In this document: in pieces, positions 8,219-19,762 of the stretch | Numbering within the stretch: position 1 is the stretch's first letter | How the letters are laid out: each line of letters starts with the position of its first letter | Assembly (NCBI GenBank): GCA_030065235.1 | Contig: JASJDC010000002.1 | Location: forward strand, 954,001-1,018,000 | Reading direction: 5' to 3' | From: Alphaproteobacteria bacterium | GTDB taxonomy: Bacteria; Pseudomonadota; Alphaproteobacteria; UBA8366; Aestuariispiraceae | DNA: 64,000 bases | The notes under the pieces: generated by a model | Told to the model about the DNA's origin: nothing | Seen by the model: only the letters and a program-made list of their open reading frames with translations | Databases searched by the model: none | Program-made: the position numbers and the translations under genes

Positions 8219-9805
8219 TCAAGCCTGGTCGAAATCGGGGAAGCGCAACGTGCCGTCGCGCGCCAACTGATCGACCAGCGCGATCTCCCAATCGAGATAG
8301 GCCTGCATGGCCTGCTCGACCCCATGGTCGCGGTCATAGGGCCGGTAATAGGCGTCCTCGACCGGCGACAGGACCGGCTCGAGACCCGTCTCCAACGCGC
8401 CGCCGGCGGCGACCCACGTCTCGGCGCCGCCCTCCAGAACGGAGACCGACGCGCCGAGCTCGGTTTGGATATCCGCGGCCAGCAAAGCGCAGAGGCCCGC
8501 ATCGTCGCCCGTCACCACAAGCGTCTTGCCAATCGCGTGTTTCCCAAGAGCATTCCAGTGGATACGGCTGCGCAAAAGCCAAAGCGCGCCGGGAATATGG
8601 CCTTTACGATGCCGGACGCTGCCCGAGCAATCCAGGATCAGCGGGGCCGCCAGAGACTTCACCGCCGCCGCTGAGATCGTCTCGGCTTTGGTCTCTGGCG
8701 CGTCCTCTCCAGGCGGGCCGGAGGTTCGGGCCGACGCGGGCGCCGCGCCGATTCCGCCTTTCAGAACGAACACGTCGGGCCAACCCAACTGCACCAGCCA
8801 GCTCGCCGTCATGCGCGCGCGAGTCTCGTCACTATCGGCGAGCACAATACGCGCGTTCTGGACCCCGACATAGCGGTCGGTCGCCTGCACCAACTGCCCG
8901 CCCGGCGCGTGGCTGGCGCCGGCCAGTCGATCCGCTTCGAATTCCTCGGCGCTGCGCACATCGAGCAAGAAGGTGGTCCGGTCCGCCTCATCGATCCAGG
9001 CCGCGACCTGCGCCCAATCGGCGGTTTGCACGCCGAAACGGACCGAGACTCGCGTAGCCGCGTCGCGCGCCCATGCGGCGGCTTCAGGGCCCGGCGCCGG
9101 CGCTGCTCGAGTCGCGCCATGCTCCAGGCTCAGCCCGGCCAGTTTCCAGCCCATCGTACCGTTCTTGAGCGCCATCACCTGGTTCGGCAGGCCGGCGTTG
9201 ATCAGGGACTGGCAGCCGATGATCGACCGTGTGCGGCCGGCGCAATTCACCACGACCAAGGTCTCGTCGCTGGGGACCGCCTGCTTGGCGCGATAGACCA
9301 GCTCGCCGCCCGGCGCGTCCAGGGCGGTCGGGATGTTCATCGCCTGGAATTCGTCCATCGGCCGGCTGTCCAGTACGATAATATCCTCGCCGCGATCCAT
9401 TCGCGCCTGCAACTCTTCAGCATCGATCCGCGGCGTGTCGTAGCGATGCTCGATAAATTCTCCGAAGACCTTGGAAGGCACATTCAGGCCGCTGAAACTC
9501 TCATAGCCGGCGGCGCGCCATTGCGCGGCGATATCAGCGATGGTTGTGATATCGCGAAAGCCATAGCCTTTGGCCAGATCGGCCGCCCGCGCGACGCGCT
9601 CGGCGTCGTCATCGACCAGGATCAGACGGACGCTGGGGCGCGGAACCAGCCGTCGGAAATCCAGTTCAAAACGCGAGAGCGGGATATTGACGGCGCGCAG
9701 GATGTGATCGGCGCCGAAGACGCCTTCCTCCCGCGTATCGATCAGGGCCAGTTCTTCGCCATCGAGCAGCGCCCGCCTGATCTCCTGAACCGTCGCCTCC
9801 GCCAT
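8219..9805 (-). CDS. Multi-domain rhodanese-like sulfurtransferase (four modules)
   Basis: 528 residues from the ATG at 9805 (GGGGAG upstream). Four rhodanese-like modules are visible: about 1-115 (LIDTREEGVFGADHI), 120-230 (VLDSRPMDEFQAMNI), 275-370 (LLDVRSAEEFEADRL) and 395-490 (LILDCSGSVRHRKGHIPGA). Only module 2 keeps a catalytic-loop cysteine, in VVVNCAGRTRS; modules 1, 3 and 4 have LVDDDAERVA, LADSDETRAR and VTGDDAGLCA at that place. Such tandem proteins may pass sulfane sulfur or hold partner proteins. The conserved end PDFDQA is typical of the long proteobacterial rhodanese family. The comF-like gene follows after 4 bp. Confidence 0.83.
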   Translation of the reverse strand: MAEATVQEIRRALLDGEELALIDTREEGVFGADHILRAVNIPLSRFELDFRRLVPRPSVRLILVDDDAERVARAADLAKGYGFRDITTIADIAAQWRAAGYESFSGLNVPSKVFGEFIEHRYDTPRIDAEELQARMDRGEDIIVLDSRPMDEFQAMNIPTALDAPGGELVYRAKQAVPSDETLVVVNCAGRTRSIIGCQSLINAGLPNQVMALKNGTMGWKLAGLSLEHGATRAAPAPGPEAAAWARDAATRVSVRFGVQTADWAQVAAWIDEADRTTFLLDVRSAEEFEADRLAGASHAPGGQLVQATDRYVGVQNARIVLADSDETRARMTASWLVQLGWPDVFVLKGGIGAAPASARTSGPPGEDAPETKAETISAAAVKSLAAPLILDCSGSVRHRKGHIPGALWLLRSRIHWNALGKHAIGKTLVVTGDDAGLCALLAADIQTELGASVSVLEGGAETWVAAGGALETGLEPVLSPVEDAYYRPYDRDHGVEQAMQAYLDWEIALVDQLARDGTLRFPDFDQA

Positions 9806-9917
9806 TCGGCTCCCCGCCCCGACTTGCCTCACACTGTCGAGCAAACACCGGGAGGCGGGATGCGCGCAACCCCGGGGGCGGTTTTCACAGCCCGGTGCGA
9901 TCCCTATAACCGGCCGC

Positions 9918-10847
9918 ATGTCTTCGTCGCCCACCGTCTTTGACCGTGATCTTGTCCGTCGACGGCGCGACCGGCGCGCGGCCGGGTTCTGCGCGGTCGA
10001 TTTTCTGGTGCGGGAAGTCGCCGATCGGCTCGCGGACCGGGTGGCGGATGTGGCCCGGCGATTTCCTGTCGCGCTCGATCTCGGCTGTCACACGGGTCAG
10101 ATCGGCGCAGCGCTTCAGGGCCGGGGCGGCGTCGAAACACTGGTTCAATGCGACCTGTCGCCGGCGATGGCGCGCGCGGCCGACCAGTCCGGCGCGGCGC
10201 CGCTCCCAACACTCTCTTTGGCGGCGGATGAAGAGGCGCTGCCCTTCGCCGATAACAGTTTCGATCTGGCCTTGAGCTGTTTGTCGCTGCATTGGGTGAA
10301 CGATTTGCCGGGTGCGCTGGTCCAGGTGAATCGCAGCTTGAAGCCGGATGGCCTGTTCTTGGGCGCGATGCTGGGCGGCGCAACCCTGGCCGAGCTGCGC
10401 GCCTGTCTGATGGAAGCCGAAATCGAGGTCAGCGGTGGAGCCGGGCCGCGAGTCTCGCCCTTCGCCGATCTGCGCGATCTGGGCGCCTTGATGCAGCGCG
10501 CGGGCTATGCGCTGCCGGTTGTCGATTCGGAGGTCATCACCGTCACCTACGAGAACGCCCTGGCCCTGATGGCCGAGCTGCGGGCGATGGGTGAAGCGAA
10601 TGCGGTGGTCGAGCGCGCCCGGGCGCCAACCGCACGCCAGGTTTTTTTGCGCGCCGCCGAGCTCTATCAGACCCGGCATGCCAAACCCGACGGCCGCATT
10701 GGCGCCGACTTCGAAATTCTCTATTGGCATGGATGGAAACCGCACCAATCGCAACAGCAGCCTCTGCGACCGGGCGCGGCGACAACGCGGCTGGCCGATT
10801 TCCTGGATGCGGAGGAAATCTCGGCCGGGGAGAAGGCGGGACGCTGA
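9918..10847 (+). CDS. BioC/NDUFAF5-type methyltransferase
   Basis: 309 residues. The start MSSSPTVFDRDLVRRRRDRRA is the hallmark of the NDUFAF5-like group, followed by a motif I variant, ALDLGCHTGQIGAAL, and LALSCLSLHWVNDLPGAL. Mitochondrial NDUFAF5 hydroxylates an arginine in complex I subunit NDUFS7; bacterial BioC methylates malonyl-ACP in biotin synthesis. The alphaproteobacterial relatives lack direct characterisation, so either activity is possible. It is divergent from the rhodanese gene, with 112 bp between starts, and is followed 37 bp later by a membrane protein. Confidence 0.85.
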   Translation: MSSSPTVFDRDLVRRRRDRRAAGFCAVDFLVREVADRLADRVADVARRFPVALDLGCHTGQIGAALQGRGGVETLVQCDLSPAMARAADQSGAAPLPTLSLAADEEALPFADNSFDLALSCLSLHWVNDLPGALVQVNRSLKPDGLFLGAMLGGATLAELRACLMEAEIEVSGGAGPRVSPFADLRDLGALMQRAGYALPVVDSEVITVTYENALALMAELRAMGEANAVVERARAPTARQVFLRAAELYQTRHAKPDGRIGADFEILYWHGWKPHQSQQQPLRPGAATTRLADFLDAEEISAGEKAGR

Positions 10848-10884
10848 CGCGGTTCCCACAACGCGACGAACTCGGAGATCGAAC

Positions 10885-11721
10885 GTGTCGGTGCAGTCCC
10901 TCAATCCGTTTCGAACCACTTTGGCCGCCTATCGCTTCGTCTGGGCCGACCGACGGACGATGATCCGAACGGCGGCGGCGCCGACGGTGATCCTATCCTT
11001 GTTCGCCGCCTTGCAGTTCGCTGTCGCGCCGCCCGCGGCGCCGGACGCCGGTTTCATGATCGCTGTATCGGCGTGGGTCGTGATCCAGATTGTGTTGCTG
11101 GTGGCGCTTTACGCCATGTTCGCCGTCGCTTGGCATCGCCGTTATCTGGCGCCGGACGAAGCCATGACCATCGGCTCATCCCTGCGTTGGGACGGCCGCA
11201 AGACTCGCTTCCTGATCCGCCTATTCGGCGCCGCCCTGCTATCCGCGCTCGCGGGCGTCCCGCCAGTGATTCTGGTCAGCCTGTTCGGCGGTCTCTTTCT
11301 GGCCGGAAGCGATGCCGTCAACGCCAGTGTGATCGCAGCCACCGTGCTGGGCGTCATCACGTCATTGGTGGTGTTTGGGCGGCTATCGCTTTGCCTGCCG
11401 GCGGCGGCGGTCGGCGAGAAGCTTCGATTTGCGGACAGTTGGGCGATGACGCGTGGCGCCGGCGCGAAGATGTTCTTCATCCTGATTGCGCCGTCGATCC
11501 CGATCTCGCTGGCCGGCGGTCTGCTGGATGGCCTGATGTCGCAAGCGCTGATCGCCGGCGGGTTAGAGACGACCCTGACCGGCGTTCTGCTCTATCAGCT
11601 GGTGTCTTTGATCGTCGCCTATATCGGGATCGCCGTTGGGGTGACGGCGCTGTCGATCGCCTATCACACGATCAAACACGGCGCCGGATCGCCCCTGCCG
11701 AGCCCTGAGGGCGGGGGTTAA
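10885..11721 (+). CDS. Multi-pass inner-membrane protein, function unknown
   Basis: 278 residues from GTG at 10885, supported by GGAG at 10874-10877. About six hydrophobic segments are visible, among them AAPTVILSLFAALQFAV, AVSAWVVIQIVLLVALYAMF, LFGAALLSALAGVPPVILV, VIAATVLGVITSLVVFGRL, MFFILIAPSIPISLAGGLL and LLYQLVSLIVAYIGIAVGV. The charged loop AWHRRYLAPDE after the second segment resembles small membrane proteins of YIP1/DUF975-like type, but I do not recognise a named family. Its stop overlaps the stop region of mutT by 4 bp. Confidence 0.75.
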   Translation: MSVQSLNPFRTTLAAYRFVWADRRTMIRTAAAPTVILSLFAALQFAVAPPAAPDAGFMIAVSAWVVIQIVLLVALYAMFAVAWHRRYLAPDEAMTIGSSLRWDGRKTRFLIRLFGAALLSALAGVPPVILVSLFGGLFLAGSDAVNASVIAATVLGVITSLVVFGRLSLCLPAAAVGEKLRFADSWAMTRGAGAKMFFILIAPSIPISLAGGLLDGLMSQALIAGGLETTLTGVLLYQLVSLIVAYIGIAVGVTALSIAYHTIKHGAGSPLPSPEGGG

Positions 11722-12167
11722 AGAAGGTCGCGCAGGATCGGGATCAGCGGCAAATCCGCGGGCGGCATCGGATAGTCGCGCAGCCGGACAGGCCGCACCC
11801 AGGCGAGTTCCTGGCCCTCTTGGCCGACCGGATCGCCCTGCCAAATCCGGCAGGCGTAGAGCGGCATCAGCAGATGAAAATCCTCATAGGCGTGGCTGGC
11901 GAAGGCGATCGGCGCCAGGCAGCTTTGCCGGGTGTCTACGCCCAACTCCTCTCGCAGCTCGCGGATCAGCGCATGCTCCGGCGTCTCGCCCGGATCGACT
12001 TTGCCGCCAGGGAATTCCCAAAGGCCCGCCATCTTTTTCCCTTCCGGCCGTTTGGCGATCAGCACGCGGCCGTCGGAATCGACCAGCGCCGCCGCCGCGA
12101 CCAGGACGATGGGTCCAGCGGCGGCGTCCGGATCGCGCGCCCCTGCTTGCCAGCACCCGCTATCCAT
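11718..12167 (-). CDS. mutT: 8-oxo-dGTP diphosphatase, MutT-type Nudix hydrolase
   Basis: 149 residues as drawn. The Nudix box GGKVDPGETPEHALIREL followed by REELGV fits GX5EX7REUXEEXGU. IAKRPEGKKMAGLWEFPGG is the nucleotide-recognition region of the MutT group, which removes oxidised dGTP before it is incorporated in DNA. The first 17 residues are poorly conserved, so the true start may lie slightly downstream, near the PIVLVAAAAL strand. It follows argJ on the same strand, 102 bp away, as in many Alphaproteobacteria. Confidence 0.9.
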   Translation of the reverse strand: MDSGCWQAGARDPDAAAGPIVLVAAAALVDSDGRVLIAKRPEGKKMAGLWEFPGGKVDPGETPEHALIRELREELGVDTRQSCLAPIAFASHAYEDFHLLMPLYACRIWQGDPVGQEGQELAWVRPVRLRDYPMPPADLPLIPILRDLL

Positions 12168-12269
12168 GGCGCACGCCTCCCTGGGAATACTGGCGCAAAG
12201 TAAGCTGTCTCCCGGTCAGACCGAGACCCGGGATCGAGCTTGCCGTCCTGGCTGAAGGCGTTTCATCAC

Positions 12270-13508
12270 TCAACTTCGGTAATCAGCGTTGATGGCGATA
12301 TAGCCGTGGGTCAGGTCGCAGGTCCAGATTCGAGCTGCACCTTTGCCGAGCCCGATATCGACCTGGATCAGGACGGAGTCGCCTTCCAGATGCGCGGCGA
12401 CCGGTTCTTCGTCATAGCCTTCGACGCCTTCGCCTTTCTCGGCGATGGTGACGCCGCCCATGGCGATCGACAGAAGGTCGCGATCGGCCGGTTCGCCGGA
12501 TTTGCCGACCGCCATCACCACCCGGCCCCAATTGGCGTCGCCGCCGGCGATCGCCGTTTTGACCAGTGGCGAATTGGCGATGGCGAGCCCAATGCGGCGC
12601 GCGGATTTCGCCGATGTCGCGCCGGTCACGTCGATGGTGATGAATTTCGATGCGCCCTCGCCGTCGCGCACGACCTGCTGCGCCAGATCGACCAGGACCG
12701 TGTTCAGCGCGCGGGTGAAATCCTTCAGCGCCTTATCCGAAAATGATTTCGGCGGTTTGTTGCCGGCCATGCCGGTGGCGGCGAGCAGCAACGTATCGCT
12801 GGTCGAGGTGTCCCCATCGACCGTGATCGCGTTGAAACTCTTATCGGCGCCTTTCTGAAGCAGCGTCTGGAGGATCGATTGCGGGATCGCCGCATCGGTG
12901 AAGACGAAACTGAGCATTGTCGCCATGTCCGGCGCGATCATGCCCGATCCTTTGGCGATCCCGACGATGGTCACGGTCTCGCCGTTCAGCTCGGCCGTCG
13001 CCGTTGCGCCTTTCGGGAACGTGTCGGTGGTCATGATCGCCTGCGCGGCGGAGGACCAGCCGCCGTCGGTCAGGGCGCCGCGCAGCGTCGGGGCGGCCCG
13101 AACGATGCGTGCGTCGGGCAGCTTCTCGCCGATCACGCCAGTCGCCGCGACCAGCATTTGCGCCGGTTTGCAGCCGAGAATGTCGGCGGCCGTGCGGGCC
13201 ATGATTTCGGTCCCGGCCTGGCCGGCCGCGCCGGTGAAGGCGTTGGAGTTGCCGGCCGTGACGATCAGGCCGCGCGGCTTGCCCTTGCTCAGGACCGACC
13301 GGCACCAGTCGATACAGGAAGAGCGCGTCTTGGATTGGGTGAAAACGCCCGCGACCTGGGCGCCTTTGGGCAGTTCCGCCAATAGGATGTCGGGCCGCCC
13401 CCGGTATTTCACCCCGGCGGCGGCGCTGGCGAGCCGAAGGCCCGGCACCGACGGCAGATCGGGGAAGCGCGCGGGCGCCAAGGGCGATCTGGGGAGCGAT
13501 CCGGCCAT
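12270..13508 (-). CDS. argJ: Bifunctional glutamate N-acetyltransferase / amino-acid N-acetyltransferase
   Basis: 412 residues. ArgJ moves the acetyl group from N-acetylornithine to glutamate, closing the cyclic arginine pathway; bifunctional forms also use acetyl-CoA. The precursor cleaves itself before the nucleophilic threonine in IAPDMATMLSFVFTDA. Substrate residues are visible in FNAITVDGDTSTSDTLLLAA, and the C-terminal ITHGYIAINADYRS-like end (here LTHGYIAINADYRS) is family-typical. It sits between the parvulin isomerase gene and mutT, the conserved alphaproteobacterial order. Whether it is bifunctional cannot be decided from the sequence. Confidence 0.95.
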   Translation of the reverse strand: MAGSLPRSPLAPARFPDLPSVPGLRLASAAAGVKYRGRPDILLAELPKGAQVAGVFTQSKTRSSCIDWCRSVLSKGKPRGLIVTAGNSNAFTGAAGQAGTEIMARTAADILGCKPAQMLVAATGVIGEKLPDARIVRAAPTLRGALTDGGWSSAAQAIMTTDTFPKGATATAELNGETVTIVGIAKGSGMIAPDMATMLSFVFTDAAIPQSILQTLLQKGADKSFNAITVDGDTSTSDTLLLAATGMAGNKPPKSFSDKALKDFTRALNTVLVDLAQQVVRDGEGASKFITIDVTGATSAKSARRIGLAIANSPLVKTAIAGGDANWGRVVMAVGKSGEPADRDLLSIAMGGVTIAEKGEGVEGYDEEPVAAHLEGDSVLIQVDIGLGKGAARIWTCDLTHGYIAINADYRS

Positions 13509-13533
13509 CGTCCGTCCTTGGGCGCCGCGGCGC

Positions 13534-14412
13534 CTATTGCGCCGGCCCGGCGATCGGCTGGCCGTTCAGATCGAACCGCTCGACCGTGGCGGTGGCCGCG
13601 ATCTCGGCGGAGACCGGTTCCGCCAATCCCTCTTCGGCCTGCCGCATCAACAGCGGCCGCATTTCTTCGAAACTGCGCGCGCTGGTCGTACGTTTGTCCA
13701 CCACATAGATCACATGCCAGCCGAACTCGGTCTGGATCGGATCGGCGGTGTATTGATTGGGCTGCAGCCCGAAAGCGGCGTCCGCGAAGGCCGGCACCAT
13801 CTGACCGCGCGCGAAATAGCCGAGATCGCCGCCGCGCGGTCCACTCGGCCCGGTCGAAAACTCCTGGGCCAGTCCGGCGAAATCGCGGCCCTGACCGATC
13901 AAGGCGATGACCTTGCGGGCGTCCTCTTCGGTTTCGAGAAGGATGTGGCTGGCGCGGACCTGCTCCTGCGGCGGATTGCGGGTTAGCCAATCGTCATAGG
14001 CCCCGCGCAATTGCGTCTCGGTCACGCGGCTGCGCACCTGCTCGCGCAGATACATATCATAGACGATGCGTTTCTTAGCGATTTCAAGACGCGACTTAGC
14101 TTCTTCAGTCTGGTCGAGCCCGGCTTCCAGGCCGCGATTCGTCAACACCATCTGTTGGATCAGCAACTCCAGCAGTTGGGGATAGACCTGCTCAAACCCC
14201 GCTTGCTGCGCGCGCGGCGGCAGGGAGCGGAAGGCGCCGCGAACATCGCGCACATAAAGTTCCTCGCCTTCGACAATCGCCGCAACCGTGTCTTCGGCGC
14301 CTTGCGCTGCGGCGGGTGTCGAAAGGGCCGTCGCCGCGATCATTGCGAGGAAAAGCGCGCCGATGCGCCAGACGTCGCTCAGGCTCGCGTGCGTGGACTG
14401 GGTGGAGGGCAT
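13534..14412 (-). CDS. Periplasmic parvulin-type peptidyl-prolyl cis-trans isomerase
   Basis: 292 residues from the ATG at 14412 (GGAG six bases upstream). A signal peptide ends near ALSTPAAAQ. The parvulin domain runs from VRASHILLETEEDA through GGDLGYFARGQMVPAF to FGWHVIYVVDKR, with the expected active-site histidines. The flanking helical region is like the chaperone parts of PrsA and SurA, so it probably assists folding of exported proteins. It is 25 bp upstream of argJ on the same strand. Confidence 0.92.
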   Translation of the reverse strand: MPSTQSTHASLSDVWRIGALFLAMIAATALSTPAAAQGAEDTVAAIVEGEELYVRDVRGAFRSLPPRAQQAGFEQVYPQLLELLIQQMVLTNRGLEAGLDQTEEAKSRLEIAKKRIVYDMYLREQVRSRVTETQLRGAYDDWLTRNPPQEQVRASHILLETEEDARKVIALIGQGRDFAGLAQEFSTGPSGPRGGDLGYFARGQMVPAFADAAFGLQPNQYTADPIQTEFGWHVIYVVDKRTTSARSFEEMRPLLMRQAEEGLAEPVSAEIAATATVERFDLNGQPIAGPAQ

Positions 14413-14534
14413 GGCGGGCTCCGTCGGCGGGTCGATGGGACTGGGCGCAGACAGAACCACAGCCCGACTGCCCCGGCAACCGGGAAGGGTTAGCGCGCCG
14501 CGCTCCGGCCGTGCGCCCGCTTTCTTTCGAGAGT

Positions 14535-15476
14535 CTACGCGGTCAAATCCAACCGCAGACTGGCGCGAAGCGGCGCCGGGTCGTCCCGGTTCTCGCGCCC
14601 GCTTGATTCTGACCCGCTTGTTTCGGGCCGTGCGTCGGTTTGGGTCGCCGCTGTCTGTGCGGCGGCCGATCCGGCGGGGCTGACAAAGATCGTTTCGCCA
14701 AAGAAGATCTCGGCGCGCGCCGCCTTTTCAGCCACGCTGATCCGGGTCTCGCCGAAAATCCGTCGCAGCTCTTCGGCCACTTCGGCGGTCGTCTTCGCCG
14801 GCGGCGGTGCAAAGCGAAACGACCCTGGGTCCAGGTCGAACGGGTCTTGCGCAATCGCCGCCCGAACCGGATCGACCCATGGCTGCAAGGTCTGACCGAC
14901 CCCGAGCGACAGGCTCACCTCTTCAAGCCGGATCGTGGTGGCGCGATTGCGCTCCGCGAAACTGACGGTCGCCGTATCGATGCGCACCGAAAAGCTCAGT
15001 TCGTTGAACACGAATCCGATCCTCTCGGCCTGGCGGGTCAAATCGGCGAAACGGCTGTTAATCTCGCCCGCCTTCTCGCCAATGCGCGCCGCAAGCGCGG
15101 TCGCGTTGGCGTCATCGGCCCCGAATATACGCGCAAGATCGACTGAAAACCGGGCGATCCGATCGGTTGGGCCGCCGCGCGCCCGGTCAAGGTCCGCCGT
15201 TAGGTCATTGAAGCGCCGTGCGCCGGCCAGGGTGAGGGTCGACGCCTCCAGCGCCCGCTGCGCGCCTGGGGTTAGGGTGACCTGCTCGGTGACAGCGCGT
15301 GCGGCTTCCCGTCCGAGCGCCGCGGATCGACCAATATCCGATGTAATGGATGGACCGTTTGCGGGCCCCTGCGCGCTGATCTCGGAGTCCCGCGCTGCGG
15401 TCGTGCGTTCTGTTGCGGCGCGTTCCGGGCGCCGCACAAACGCGGACGCGCCAATCCCCTCGCTGGTCTCGACCAT
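14535..15476 (-). CDS. Hypothetical protein, unrecognised
   Basis: 313 residues that I cannot place in a family. The first 50 residues and the last 50 are polar, low-complexity and rich in Ala, Ser, Thr and charged residues, as expected for disordered tails. The middle (about 55-230) is probably folded, with heptad-like helices (ARIGEKAGEINSRFADLT) and an alternating strand pattern (FNELSFSVRIDTATVSF, then TTIRLEEVSLSLGV). No signal peptide or membrane segment is seen. Codon use resembles the neighbours. It lies between the isomerase gene and the secA upstream region. Confidence 0.65.
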   Translation of the reverse strand: MVETSEGIGASAFVRRPERAATERTTAARDSEISAQGPANGPSITSDIGRSAALGREAARAVTEQVTLTPGAQRALEASTLTLAGARRFNDLTADLDRARGGPTDRIARFSVDLARIFGADDANATALAARIGEKAGEINSRFADLTRQAERIGFVFNELSFSVRIDTATVSFAERNRATTIRLEEVSLSLGVGQTLQPWVDPVRAAIAQDPFDLDPGSFRFAPPPAKTTAEVAEELRRIFGETRISVAEKAARAEIFFGETIFVSPAGSAAAQTAATQTDARPETSGSESSGRENRDDPAPLRASLRLDLTA

Positions 15477-15893
15477 CGAAGCCTCCTTCTGCAGGCCAAT
15501 GGCTATAGACGGCGCCTCTCAACTCGCCGCCTTCCGGGCTTCGCCATTCTTGACGCTCCTCATACGTCCGGCCCGGCGCACACCGACCGGTTTCTCCGAT
15601 CGAAGGACCTCGCAAGTGACGCTTTCTGCGCCTCAAGGCACCCTGTGCATGATACAAAACTACTACATATGCAGCCCGCCGTCCAGCGCCGCGCCGTTCG
15701 GGTCGCGGCGTCTTGGCCCTGGAGATGCAATCGGTCGCCTGGCCCCGGCCAAAGCCGCCGTTGACTTGCCTGGGGCTGGTCCTTATCTCAGACCAGATTT
15801 TTCGGCGCGCCCGCCCAGGAAACGCGCTTTATCGGAAGGCGCGACGGGATCAAGCCCCGTGCGCACCCGGTTCCTCAACCCAAAGGCTGATAC
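15477..15893. other. Intergenic region upstream of secA
   Basis: 417 bp with no convincing gene; short plus-strand reading frames here lack conserved features. The left part must hold the promoter of the minus-strand hypothetical gene, and the right part the secA promoter proposed at 15761-15789. Confidence 0.6.
15761..15789 (+). promoter_or_regulatory. Candidate sigma-70 promoter of secA
   Basis: TTGACT (15761-15766) and TATCTC (15784-15789) are 17 bases apart, 105 bp upstream of the secA start. The -35 matches five of six consensus bases; the -10 is weaker. This was placed by eye only. Confidence 0.4.
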
Positions 15894-18665
<2,772 letters not shown>

Positions 18666-18719
18666 GGGCGCGGGTTCTCTTTCTCGCTTTCCGTCTTGGT
18701 CACGCTGGTTCGCGGCGCG

Positions 18720-19598
18720 CTATAGCGGCGCGTCCGATACGACCTTGGTCAGCCAGCCCGTCACCGCTTTGATGCGGGCGGCTCTGCGGATTTCCCGGTG
18801 GGTCAGGACCCATAGGTCGGTTCCGACCGTCTCGGGCGCCGTGGCGACGGCGGCGAGGCGCGGATCAGGATCGCCGATAAAGGCGGGCAGACAGGCGAAG
18901 CCGGCGCCGGCGGCGCAGATCTCGGCCATTGTCAGAAACGAGGTCGCCTCAATCACGGGCGCCGGTTGCGAATCCTCTTTGTCGGCCCCGGCGATCTCTT
19001 TGGAGAACCAGCGATCAGCCGCCAGATTGGCCAGCCGGTCGGCCCCCCGGAGATGCGGTCCGAGCCGCCAATCCTCGACCCCCTCGATCAGCGCCGGCGG
19101 GCCATAGACCTTGAACCGCATCCGTCCGGCGCGACGGCCGACCATCGTGTCGCCCGGATCGTTCGAAGGGCGCAGGGCCACGTCCGCTTCTCGGCGCGAC
19201 AGGTTGGCCTGGGCGTCGAGGGTGGCGATCTGCAGGCGCAGGCCGGGATAGTCAGCCCTAAAGCCGGGCAGGGCGGGCGCCAGCAGACGGTCCGCCAGGG
19301 TATCGACTGTGGTGATCCGCACCTCGCCGCGCAATTGCAGGTCCAGGCCTTGGATGCGCAGGATCGCGGCGTCCGCCTCTTGCTCCATCCGCGCGATATT
19401 GTCGGTGATCGATTCGCCGGCCGGGGTCAGCGTGTAGCCGCCGACGCTCTTGTCAAACAGGCGAACGCCGAGTTCGGCCTCTAGCGCCCGAATGCGCCGG
19501 AGCACCGTCGCATGATTGACTCCCAGCGTCCGTGCGGCGGGCGACAGACCGCCATCGCGCGCGACCCGCAGGAAAAAGCGCAGCGCGTCCCAATCCAT
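18720..19598 (-). CDS. LysR family transcriptional regulator, divergent from doxX
   Basis: 292 residues from the ATG at 19598 (GGGG upstream), chosen because LysR proteins begin close to the HTH MDWDALRFFLRVARDGGLS. The DNA-binding segment continues AARTLGVNHATVLRRIRALE, with TVLRRI in place of the common AVSRQI. The effector-binding domain follows from about residue 85. It is divergent from a DoxX-family gene, a common pairing, and a perfect inverted repeat lies 25 bp upstream of its start, so it probably controls both itself and doxX. The inducer is unknown. Confidence 0.9.
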   Translation of the reverse strand: MDWDALRFFLRVARDGGLSPAARTLGVNHATVLRRIRALEAELGVRLFDKSVGGYTLTPAGESITDNIARMEQEADAAILRIQGLDLQLRGEVRITTVDTLADRLLAPALPGFRADYPGLRLQIATLDAQANLSRREADVALRPSNDPGDTMVGRRAGRMRFKVYGPPALIEGVEDWRLGPHLRGADRLANLAADRWFSKEIAGADKEDSQPAPVIEATSFLTMAEICAAGAGFACLPAFIGDPDPRLAAVATAPETVGTDLWVLTHREIRRAARIKAVTGWLTKVVSDAPL

Positions 19599-19622
19599 TC
19601 GATCCCCACTCACTGATTCAAC

Positions 19623-19638
19623 TGTGCAAAAATGCACA
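19623..19638. promoter_or_regulatory. Inverted repeat, candidate LysR operator
   Basis: TGTGCA and TGCACA flank AAAA, a perfect 6-bp inverted repeat in the lysR-doxX intergenic region, 25 bp from the lysR start and 125 bp from doxX. Size and symmetry fit the LysR T-N11-A type of site. Confidence 0.55.
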
Positions 19639-19762
19639 ATTAGTTTTCTTTTTTCAAGAATTTTGATATGAATCGCACAGATATAGAGTTCTTTGCATGG
19701 ACGCGGCGCCGCGGAAGCACACCCGGCCGGCGCCGCATCATCGCCAACAAGGAGGTCTCATC

